Shown here: positions 6,456 through 13,186 of the stretch, one piece after another | How the letters are laid out: each line of letters begins with the position of its first letter | Numbering within the stretch: position 1 is the first letter of the stretch | From: CAYWHE01 sp964458125 | GTDB lineage: Bacteria; Bacteroidota; Bacteroidia; AKYH767-A; OLB10 | DNA: 13,260 nt | Direction: 5' to 3' | Assembly: GCA_964458125.1 (NCBI GenBank) | Contig: CAYWHE010000109.1 | Span: forward strand, 1-13,260 | The notes under the pieces: model-generated | Told to the model about the DNA's origin: nothing | Database searches by the model: none | What the model saw: only the letters and a program-made list of their open reading frames with translations | Program-made: the position numbers and the translations under genes

Positions 6456-8690
6456 ATGAAAAAACTGCTTGTCCTCCTTTCCCTGCTGCTTGCAGGAAGT
6501 GTCACCGGGGTTACGGCACAGGTGATTTCGATAGCCGCAGCGCGGGCACTGCCTGTGGGCAGCCAGGTCACCGTTTCGGGCATTGTCACGAACGGCCCTG
6601 AGTTGGGAATCATCCGTTACATCCAGGACGGCACCGGCGGCATAGGCGTTTTCAGCAACATGCTTGCATCCGCCGTTCGCGGCGACCTGGTCACGGTGAC
6701 CGGCCTGACGGATGATTACCTCAATTTACTCGAAATAAACCCTGTTGGCCTCTTTACGCTGAACTCCTCCGGAAACCCGCTGCCCCAGCCGGTTCAACTC
6801 ACACCCGCGCAGCTTGGAGAACCGGTCGAATCCCAGCTTGTTCAGATCAGCAATGTGTCGTTTTCGAACCCGGGAGGAATTTTTTCGGGCAACGCCACGC
6901 TGAACTTCAATGCGGGCGGGCAGCCCGGTGTGATCTACCTGCGCTCCGGCAACCCGCTGGTGGGAACGGTTATTCCTCCGGGCAATGTAACGCTTACCGG
7001 TATATGTTCACAGATCAACAACACCTACCAGGTGCTTCCCCGTGACACCGGCGACCTGGCGCCGTCGGGAAGCATTTATTTTACCGTTCCGCTGGCCCAG
7101 GTGAACATCAGCAGTTCCGGTTTTGACCTGACCTGGCAAACCAACCTGCCCGGTACCACGGTAGTGGAATACGGTACCACCCCGGCCCTGGGATCGCTGC
7201 TAACCGGTACGACCGGCACCACCCTGCACCAGGTCAGCCTGGGAGGCGCCGGGGCATCACAACTTTATTACGTGCGGGCCTATTCCGTGTCGGCAGCGGA
7301 TACGGCTTTTTCGGAAACCAAAACCTGTATCACCGCTTCCGCTTCGGGCGGCAGCGTGACCGCTTATTTCAACCGGAGCGTGGATCATACCGTAGCCAGT
7401 TCTCCTGCCAATTATGCCGTCCAACTCGTTAACGCCATCGATGACACGTTGAAAGCTTATATTGACCGCTGCCAGTACACCCTTGACATCGCCATCTACA
7501 ATTTTGACAATACGAATACAGGGCTCATCATCCAGGCCATTAACGCCGCCTGGAGCCGCGGGGTGCAGGTGCGCATCATCAGCGACGGCAGCAACAACAA
7601 TGCAGCCCTGGCTTCCCTCAACAGCAGCATTCCCAAAGTTTCATCTCCTGTTGTTCCGGCAAACTATTACGGCATCATGCACAATAAATTCATGGTTATG
7701 GATGCCTATGCCCCCAACCCGGATCTGCCCATCGTATGGACGGGCTCCACCAACTGGTCGAGCGATCAGCTGTACACCGACGCCAACAACGTTGTCATCA
7801 TACAGGATCAGTCACTGGCCATGGCCTACACCATGGAGTTCGAGGAAATGTGGGGAAGCAGCGGCCCTCAGCCCAATGCTTCGAATGCGAAATTCGGTCC
7901 GGATAAAACCGATAACACGCCGCATGAATTCAACATCGGAGGTAAACGCGTGGAATGTTATTTCAGTCCTTCCGATCATGTGAACAATGAAATCATCCGG
8001 ACCGCCGGCACAGCGGACGGACAATTGTTTTTTTCCATCTTCGCCTTCACCCGCTACGACATTGCCTTTGCCATCGAGGATCGCGTGATCCAGGGCGTTT
8101 TAACGGCCGGTATGGTGGATGATTCCTCCAACGGAGGGGGCTATCCTTACAGCATCCTCCATGCCGTGATGGGATCACAGCTGGAATTATACGATCACCA
8201 GAACCTGCCGGGAATACTGCATCATAAATACCTGCTCATTGATCAGCACAACGCCTCACTGGATCCGCTCATCCTCACCGGATCGCATAACTGGAGCAAT
8301 TCGGCCAATGCGAGAAATGACGAAAATACGGTTATCGTACACGATGCTGGAATTTCCAACCAGTATTACCAGGAATTCCACCAGCGCTTTACCGAGAGCG
8401 GGGGCACGCTTGGCATGCTGGAAGGTCCCGGAGACCCCGGTGTTTCATACGCAGTTTATCCGAATCCGGCATCCGGAAGGATTTTTATTTCAACCGCATC
8501 AGCCATAAACAGGGATTTTAAAATCCGTGTGCTGGCCGTTACCGGGCAGGAGGTATGCAGTCAACTGGTCCGGCAGCTTGCGGGGAGTAACGGATTTTCA
8601 CTTGACCTGCCCACCCTGGAACCCGGCATGTATTTTCTTATCCTGCAAACCGGAAACCTGAAAGGTATTTCGCGGCTCATTTTACATTAA
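6456..8690 (+). CDS. Secreted HKD (phospholipase D-like) nuclease with OB-folds and T9SS sorting domain
   Basis: From ATG 6456 the protein has 744 residues. A signal peptide (1-22, ending TAQ) leads to an OB-fold pair (about 23-200, with IQDGTGGIGVF at 56-66), then a fibronectin-III-like domain (about 210-292). A two-lobed PLD region (about 315-660) follows. Both HKD motifs are intact: H409-x-K411-x4-D416 with GSTNWSS (430-436), and H589-x-K591-x4-D596 with GSHNWSN (609-615). The C-terminus is a type A T9SS sorting domain (YPNPASG at 668-674, GMYFLILQTG near the end). The protein should therefore be exported and anchored or released by T9SS. HKD proteins cleave phosphodiesters, either phospholipids or DNA/RNA; the OB-folds and the neighbouring EEP enzyme favour nucleic acid. 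An upstream TTG (6417) would add 13 residues and spoil the signal peptide, so it is not used. Its OB pair is a relative of the C-terminal half of the preceding lipoprotein. Confidence 0.88.
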   Translation: MKKLLVLLSLLLAGSVTGVTAQVISIAAARALPVGSQVTVSGIVTNGPELGIIRYIQDGTGGIGVFSNMLASAVRGDLVTVTGLTDDYLNLLEINPVGLFTLNSSGNPLPQPVQLTPAQLGEPVESQLVQISNVSFSNPGGIFSGNATLNFNAGGQPGVIYLRSGNPLVGTVIPPGNVTLTGICSQINNTYQVLPRDTGDLAPSGSIYFTVPLAQVNISSSGFDLTWQTNLPGTTVVEYGTTPALGSLLTGTTGTTLHQVSLGGAGASQLYYVRAYSVSAADTAFSETKTCITASASGGSVTAYFNRSVDHTVASSPANYAVQLVNAIDDTLKAYIDRCQYTLDIAIYNFDNTNTGLIIQAINAAWSRGVQVRIISDGSNNNAALASLNSSIPKVSSPVVPANYYGIMHNKFMVMDAYAPNPDLPIVWTGSTNWSSDQLYTDANNVVIIQDQSLAMAYTMEFEEMWGSSGPQPNASNAKFGPDKTDNTPHEFNIGGKRVECYFSPSDHVNNEIIRTAGTADGQLFFSIFAFTRYDIAFAIEDRVIQGVLTAGMVDDSSNGGGYPYSILHAVMGSQLELYDHQNLPGILHHKYLLIDQHNASLDPLILTGSHNWSNSANARNDENTVIVHDAGISNQYYQEFHQRFTESGGTLGMLEGPGDPGVSYAVYPNPASGRIFISTASAINRDFKIRVLAVTGQEVCSQLVRQLAGSNGFSLDLPTLEPGMYFLILQTGNLKGISRLILH

Positions 8691-8694
8691 ACAC

Positions 8695-9831
8695 TTGGCC
8701 GGCCTTTATTTTCATATCCCATTTTGCAAACAGGCCTGTCATTACTGCGATTTTCATTTCAGCACTTCCCTTCAGCAAAAAACCAGACTGGTTCAGGCCA
8801 TTGGAAAAGAGCTGGAAATCAGAAAGGACTTCCTGGGCAGCAACCCGCTCCTGGAAACGATCTATTTCGGGGGAGGAACTCCTTCCCTGCTGAGCCGGGA
8901 CGAACTGGATTTTTTGTTTGAGACGGTACACCGCCTTTTCCGGGTGGCGCCGGATGCGGAAATCACCCTCGAAGCCAACCCCGATGACCTGGACAGGAGA
9001 AAACTCCGGGAACTGGCCGCAAGTCCTGTGAACAGGCTCAGCATAGGCATTCAATCTTTTGCCGATGAAGAGTTGAAATGGATGAACCGGGCTCATTCCT
9101 CCGCCATGGCTGTCCGGAGCATCCTGGATGCGCAGGAGGCCGGATTTTCAAACATTTCGGCCGACCTGATTTACGGGACCCCGCTCAGCGGCATGGAGAA
9201 CTGGAAACACAACCTGGACATGGTTTTTTCCCTGGGCATCAGCCACTTGTCCTGCTACAGCCTGACCGTGGAGGAGAAGACGACGCTGGCTTTTCAGATC
9301 AAAAAAGGACTGTCCAAACCTCCCGATGAACAGGCTACCGTGGACCAGTTCAGCCACCTGATTGAAAGGGCTGCCAGGGAGGGTTTCGGGCATTATGAAA
9401 TATCGAATTTCGCCCGGCCCGGTTTCATGAGCCGGCATAACAGCAGTTACTGGTCCGGGGTTGTTTACCTGGGTGTTGGACCTTCCGCACATTCCTATGA
9501 CGGAGGTTCCAGGCAGTGGAATGTTTCGAACAATTCCGTTTACATACGTGCTTTGGAAAACGAAACCATTCCATATACAAGGGAAGAACTCGGCGAGGCC
9601 GAAATCTACAATGAATATATCCTAACGGCCCTGCGTACGCGGACCGGCATTGACCTGCAGCGCCTGGGTAAAATATCGGAAGGAAAATTCACGGCTTATT
9701 TTACGGACAGGGTTGAACGTTACCTGGCGGGCGGTGAAATTTCCCGGACGGGAGATCGCCTGATCCTTACCTTTAAAGGTATGATTATAGCCGACAGGAT
9801 AACCGCCGACCTGTTTGTGGCGGCTGAATAA
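8695..9831 (+). CDS. hemW: Radical SAM heme chaperone HemW
   Basis: This 378-residue protein matches HemW, once annotated as oxygen-independent coproporphyrinogen oxidase, which binds heme and a [4Fe-4S] cluster and hands heme to target proteins. MAGLYFHIPFC at the N-terminus is the standard family opening. Cys11, Cys15 and Cys18 (CxxxCxxC, then DF) bind the iron-sulfur cluster. GGGTPS (59-64) contacts SAM, and LSIGIQSF and a C-terminal winged-helix-like HemW domain follow. No ATG lies in the right place, so translation begins at the TTG at 8695; any later start would cut into the cluster motif. The gene begins four bases after the HKD protein's stop and is probably cotranscribed or translationally coupled, although the functions look unrelated. 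True coproporphyrinogen dehydrogenase (HemN) is less likely given the length and the opening. Confidence 0.93.
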   Translation: MAGLYFHIPFCKQACHYCDFHFSTSLQQKTRLVQAIGKELEIRKDFLGSNPLLETIYFGGGTPSLLSRDELDFLFETVHRLFRVAPDAEITLEANPDDLDRRKLRELAASPVNRLSIGIQSFADEELKWMNRAHSSAMAVRSILDAQEAGFSNISADLIYGTPLSGMENWKHNLDMVFSLGISHLSCYSLTVEEKTTLAFQIKKGLSKPPDEQATVDQFSHLIERAAREGFGHYEISNFARPGFMSRHNSSYWSGVVYLGVGPSAHSYDGGSRQWNVSNNSVYIRALENETIPYTREELGEAEIYNEYILTALRTRTGIDLQRLGKISEGKFTAYFTDRVERYLAGGEISRTGDRLILTFKGMIIADRITADLFVAAE

Positions 9832-9834
9832 TCC

Positions 9835-9867
9835 TTCCGGTACCGGCGGGTTTCGCGTCAACCGGAA
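9835..9867 (+). terminator. Weak candidate terminator after hemW
   Basis: TTCCGGT (9835-9841) pairs with ACCGGAA (9861-9867) around a 19-base GC-rich loop, with only a short TTT after it. It is placed properly, just behind the hemW stop, but the stem is short and the T-run is poor. Confidence 0.3.
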
Positions 9868-9953
9868 TTTACATTAAAAAAAAAGCTACTTTAGCGCTTT
9901 GTATTTACTTTTATTTTCACCAACCCATTCAACAGTTTAATTTTTTTGATCCT

Positions 9954-10427
9954 ATGCTATCGGAAGATTTAGATAAAACCGACCTTAAAATTCTGAAGAT
10001 CCTTCAGGAAGACGGGCGCATCACCAACCTGCAACTCAGCGCCGACATCGGCCTTTCACCCGCCCCGACCCTGGAACGGGTTAAAAAACTGGAACGCGGA
10101 GGCATCATCAAGAGTTACCACGCCGAACTGGACGCCTGGGCCATGGGCCTGGCCATACAGGCATTTATGATGGTATCCCTGGCCATTAATAAAAACAACG
10201 CCATTACCCGTTTCGAGGAACAGATGAAACAGATACCGGAAGTGGTGGACTGTTACCACCTCACCGGTGCCGCCGATTACCTGGTGAAGATCATGGTGGC
10301 CGATATTGCAGGCTACGACATCCTGATCCGCGAAAAACTCAGCAAAATTGAAGAAATCACCAGTATGCAATCCCTCATCGTATTGTCGCAGGTGAAAAAA
10401 TCCAACTGTCTGCCCCTGGCCTATTAA
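9954..10427 (+). CDS. Lrp/AsnC-family transcriptional regulator
   Basis: This 157-residue protein has the standard Lrp/AsnC layout. An N-terminal helix-turn-helix (about 5-62) is opened by DLDKTDLKILKILQEDGRIT, with LSADIGLSPAPTLERVKKLE as recognition region and GGIIKSYHAELD closing the wing. A RAM ligand-binding and oligomerisation domain follows (about 66-148), with IPEVVDCYHLTGAADYLVKI as its central strand-helix unit. Members bind DNA as dimers or octamers and often sense amino acids; the effector cannot be read here. Length is normal and no defects are seen. The ATG at 9954 follows an AT-rich leader. The next gene starts 10 bases after the stop, so the two are probably one transcript. 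Autoregulation is common in the family but nothing here proves it. Confidence 0.92.
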   Translation: MLSEDLDKTDLKILKILQEDGRITNLQLSADIGLSPAPTLERVKKLERGGIIKSYHAELDAWAMGLAIQAFMMVSLAINKNNAITRFEEQMKQIPEVVDCYHLTGAADYLVKIMVADIAGYDILIREKLSKIEEITSMQSLIVLSQVKKSNCLPLAY

Positions 10428-10437
10428 CCTCCGGGTC

Positions 10438-10794
10438 ATGAACATTGAAGATATCCGGACGTATTGCCTGTCGAAAAAAGGAAGCAGCGAATCTTTTCCT
10501 TTTGACGATGACACCCTTGTCTTCAAAGTGCTGGATAAAATTTTTGCCCTTACCGGCATCACCAGCGATCCCCTGTCCATCAACCTGAAATGCGAACCCG
10601 AACGCACCAATGAACTGCGGGAGCAATACCCCTGCGTGGCGCCCGGTTACCACATGAATAAAAAACACTGGAATACCATTACTTTGGATGGTTCCGTTTC
10701 CAATAACCTGGTTAAACAATGGATCGATGATTCCTACAACCTGGTCCTGAACAGCCTGACCAGGAAACAAAAAGAGGAACTCAATAAATTCTGA
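10438..10794 (+). CDS. MmcQ/YjbR-family protein
   Basis: This 118-residue protein matches the MmcQ/YjbR (CyaY-like fold) family. It opens with MNIEDIRTYCLSKKGSSESF followed by PFDDDTLVFKVLDKIFAL. The middle holds the SINLKCEPERTNELRE segment, then PGYHMNKKHWNTI, and the end is a helix with DDSYNLVLNSLTRKQKEEL. Members are small cytoplasmic proteins often annotated as DNA-binding, but the biochemical role is poorly known. The length is typical and no residues look missing. It begins 10 bases after the Lrp/AsnC gene, so the pair is likely cotranscribed; this pairing alone does not reveal a pathway. The ATG at 10438 is the natural start. Confidence 0.9.
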   Translation: MNIEDIRTYCLSKKGSSESFPFDDDTLVFKVLDKIFALTGITSDPLSINLKCEPERTNELREQYPCVAPGYHMNKKHWNTITLDGSVSNNLVKQWIDDSYNLVLNSLTRKQKEELNKF

Positions 10795-10909
10795 ACCGGT
10801 CCGGCACTTCCCTGGCATTTATTTTTTTTCAGATTTCCCCGTGCCTTCCCGGCTATCCGGCGGGCATACGGGCCCGGCGGTGATTACAGCGGTAATGGTT
10901 AATTTTTCG

Positions 10910-10917
10910 GATATTTG
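10910..10917 (+). promoter_or_regulatory. Probable -7 promoter box for the DUF502 gene
   Basis: GATATTTG differs from TAnnTTTG by its first two bases but stands in a typical setting: an AT-rich GTTAATTTTTCG run just before it and GCAG after it. It lies about 50 bases upstream of the ATG at 10967. The 172-base gap after the MmcQ/YjbR gene makes a separate promoter likely. Confidence 0.35.
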
Positions 10918-10966
10918 CAGCCGTACCGGTTTTCCGATGATCATGCTTCATTAAATTTATACCAGG

Positions 10967-11548
10967 ATGAAAAAATTAGTCAATTACTTTTTACAGGGCC
11001 TTCTCTTCACCGTTCCCTTTGTCGTTACGTTTTATGTCATTATTAAATCCGTCATTTGGATAGACGGGCTACTGCCTTTCCAGGTGCCCGTAAAAATTCC
11101 CGGCATCGACAGTTTTTATCTTCCCGGACTGGGCATTCTCATCATTTTCACGGCCATCACCATTGCCGGTTATGTAGGTTCACGCTTTGTGGCCAATCCC
11201 CTGTTCCAGTTCGTGGAAAAAATCCTGGAAAAAACACCGCTGCTTAAGCTGATTTATTCTTCCGTAAAGGATCTGATCGAAGCATTTGTGGGAGAAAAGA
11301 AAAGATTCAACCAGCCTGTGCTGGTCACCGTCAGCAAAGAATCAAACATACAAAGGATTGGTTTCATCACACAGAATGACCTCACTCACCTGGGATTGGG
11401 AAGCGAAAAGATGGCCGTCTATCTTCCCTTTTCCTATGGATTTAACGGGCAGTTATTAATTGTGCCTTCCGAAAATATTGTGAAGCTGGATGCTTCGGGA
11501 ACGGAAATGATGAAATTTATTATTTCGGGAGGGGTGACGGATATATAA
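10967..11548 (+). CDS. DUF502 family inner-membrane protein
   Basis: This 193-residue protein fits the DUF502 family. A transmembrane segment (about 7-31) is followed by a short periplasmic loop, IPGIDSFYLPGLGIL, and a second transmembrane segment (about 53-75). After these come the conserved EKTPLLKLIYSSVKDLIEAF helix region (88-107) and a soluble beta-rich cytoplasmic domain ending IISGGVTDI. The family is widespread in bacteria and its function is not settled. Length and motifs are normal. The gene stands alone, with a probable promoter upstream and a gene-poor stretch downstream. The ATG at 10967 opens with MKKLVNYFLQG, a typical family start. Confidence 0.9.
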   Translation: MKKLVNYFLQGLLFTVPFVVTFYVIIKSVIWIDGLLPFQVPVKIPGIDSFYLPGLGILIIFTAITIAGYVGSRFVANPLFQFVEKILEKTPLLKLIYSSVKDLIEAFVGEKKRFNQPVLVTVSKESNIQRIGFITQNDLTHLGLGSEKMAVYLPFSYGFNGQLLIVPSENIVKLDASGTEMMKFIISGGVTDI

Positions 11549-11883
11549 ACGTTGTGCCTTTCGCAACGGAGCAGGCGGCTCAACGTGACACCGGTATTGA
11601 CCGCAGCGTATCCAGGCGTTAACGTCATTCGGTTGCGCTTTCAGGCAAGTCTTCTTCCTTAGGAATCCGGCATACATCGGTCTCGTATTAAATCACTGCC
11701 TTCTTAAAAATGTAATATCTCTTTTAAATGACCGATGCCTGCCGGGCATTGATGCTTATGTTCAAATCTTTTATTTGAATTATAATCCCGTTACACTTAT
11801 CTTTACTTATCGCAGTTACGGGATACCCTGTTATCCGGGTTTCTTTTTTTTATATCTCCTGTTAAACCTTTAATCATCATCCC
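11549..11883. other. Intergenic region with hairpins and attenuator-like leader
   Basis: This 335-base stretch holds no credible gene. Just after the DUF502 stop, GTTGTG (11551-11556) pairs with CGCAAC (11562-11567), but without a T-run. TTCAAAT and ATTTGAA (11761-11779) form a 7-bp AT hairpin. TATCTTTA (11798-11805) is one base from TAnnTTTG and could be a promoter box for the next gene. Then GGATA (11821-11825) can pair with TATCC (11832-11836) ahead of a T-rich run (11840-11850). The alternative pairing ATCCCGT (11785-11791) with ACGGGAT (11818-11824) would exclude that hairpin, as in an attenuator, but it begins upstream of the candidate promoter box. Confidence 0.35.
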
Positions 11884-12513
11884 ATGAAAAAAGCACACCC
11901 TTTCTTGTCGGCCGGGTTGAAAAATCAGTCAAGTCAATATTATAATGAACCTTACATTGCCAAGCTTGGCCCCGAACGGGACATTGAATGGTGCACCTAT
12001 TATGGCGATGGTGTTACCAGCGAATTTTCAACCGACCTTGATGTCAATGAACGGATTTTATTGTGGTCTGGATGGACTGCGAATATTAATGCACTTTCAA
12101 CAGTCTCAACTCTTCAGGAAAAATCCAATAGCTGGATTCAGAATGCCAATTCTTCAACGAGCAAGGCTGACGGCATGATTGCGAAATTTACTAATGCGGC
12201 CAGTTATAATCTAAAAGAGACTGTTTCAACTAGTTTTCCGGGCAAGGACACACCGGATTTTTCAATATTAAAAAATCCTATAATTGGCAATGTACTTTTA
12301 TTGAAGCAAAGAAATACATCGGAAGATGCCGGTTTTTTAATTTCAGTAAGCGATATGCTGGGAAGGAATATTGTAGCTCCTGCATTGGTAGAAAGCGCAT
12401 CAGTTATTAAAATAAACCTTCCTGTTTCATTGCGCAATGGAATCTATCATGTTCAAATCACCGGCAGGAACGGTTCACAAAGCCTGAAATTTATCCATAT
12501 TTCTAACTTTTGA
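11884..12513 (+). pseudogene. Truncated SBBP beta-propeller protein with T9SS sorting domain
   Basis: The open frame gives 209 residues and is intact as read. YIAKLGPERDIEWCTYYGDG (24-43) and DGMIAKF (96-102) look like the starts of two SBBP-type beta-propeller repeats, which usually occur in long secreted proteins. Residues 126-209 form a T9SS sorting domain, with ILKNPIIGNVLLL in place of the usual YPNP opening, then SDMLGRNI, RNGIYHVQITG and LKFIHISNF. The first 20 residues (MKKAHPFLSAGLKNQSSQYY) have no hydrophobic core and are a poor signal peptide. My reading is that an internal deletion joined the original MKK start to the last repeat of a larger gene, leaving a protein that could not be exported. 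The gene is AT-richer than those to its left. It might instead be a small expressed protein of unknown use, but without export the sorting domain would be idle. Confidence 0.6.
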
Positions 12514-12860
12514 ATTTTAAATCATGAAATACGTTAAACATGGACTGATCGTCCTATGTTGTACATTTGTTATGAATGAATACAAAAGAAACATGAATTA
12601 AAATGATGAATTGATTTTGAAGCAGGAACGGGGCGATACCTTGAAGGCTTATGGAATTAGCATGTAAATCATCGGGCATCAATAAAACGCTGCGAAAAAT
12701 GGATATGGGGTGTCTTTATATTCCCATTCCGACCTTCAGGATTTGGATGTTCATATATTAAACCTGGAAAAATGACATAAAAAGAGCACCTTGATATTCT
12801 GTATCTTTCAGAAATCGAATACCATGAAAAATAATTAAATTTTAAACGATAGATGCATGA
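12514..12860. other. AT-rich gene-poor stretch with a 25-codon ORF
   Basis: An ATG at 12524, ten bases after the truncated T9SS gene, opens a 25-codon frame starting MKYVKHGLIVLCCTFVMN, which looks like a signal peptide, and ends at TAA 12599-12601. The same frame carries on with stops at 12665, 12683, 12773 and 12836. Pieces between them, such as NDELILKQERGDTLKAYG, could be eroded coding sequence, but stops at this rate are what chance gives. I therefore call no gene here and note it as a possible remnant. Confidence 0.3.
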
Positions 12861-12881
12861 TCATATCACCCCTTCGGGGTT
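12861..12881 (-). repeat. Inverted copy of the palindromic repeat
   Basis: ACCCCTTCGGGGT (12868-12880) with TCATATC before it is the array unit read on the opposite strand: the core CCCCGAAGGGG followed by TGATATGA. It stands alone, about 100 bases before the main array. Confidence 0.7.
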
Positions 12882-12910
12882 TGAACGAGACATCCATATT
12901 CATTCTATAG

Positions 12911-12935
12911 CAATAACATCCCTTCGGGATTATTG
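12911..12935 (-). repeat. Degenerate extended palindrome related to the repeat
   Basis: ATCCCTTCGGGAT (12918-12930) is a variant of the core with one G-C pair turned into A-T at each end. Flanking CAATAA and TATTG extend the stem to about 11 pairs with one unpaired base. It lacks the TGACATGATT tail, so it is an eroded or distinct member of the set. Confidence 0.5.
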
Positions 12936-12977
12936 TTCCAGCCTCTTCAGGACAATGGCAAATCCAAAAACCATCCA

Positions 12978-13066
12978 AACCCCGAAGGGGTGACATGATT
13001 ATAACAACCAAAAATCGCCGGAACCCCGAACGGGGTGAAAGGATTGTAACCCCGAAGGGGTGACAT
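12978..13066 (+). repeat. 89-bp direct repeat, copy 1
   Basis: This block covers one core unit, the AAAAATCGCCGGAA linker, one variant unit and the start of the next core. It is identical base for base to 13098-13186, at an offset of 120. Identity stops at both edges (12977 A against 13097 T; 13067 A against 13187 G). Confidence 0.9.
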
Positions 13067-13097
13067 AATGAAGGGGTGACATAATTGTAAAACCCGT

Positions 13098-13186
13098 AAC
13101 CCCGAAGGGGTGACATGATTATAACAACCAAAAATCGCCGGAACCCCGAACGGGGTGAAAGGATTGTAACCCCGAAGGGGTGACAT
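13098..13186 (+). repeat. 89-bp direct repeat, copy 2
   Basis: This is an exact second copy of 12978-13066. The 31 bases between the copies contain the headless unit at 13071. The lack of any mismatch points to a recent duplication, or to correction between the copies. Confidence 0.9.

Noticed and set aside
7462..7983. Rightward 173-codon open frame inside the HKD gene
   Set aside because: It lies out of frame across the first HKD motif region; the main frame carries intact catalytic motifs and the overlap has no homology signature.
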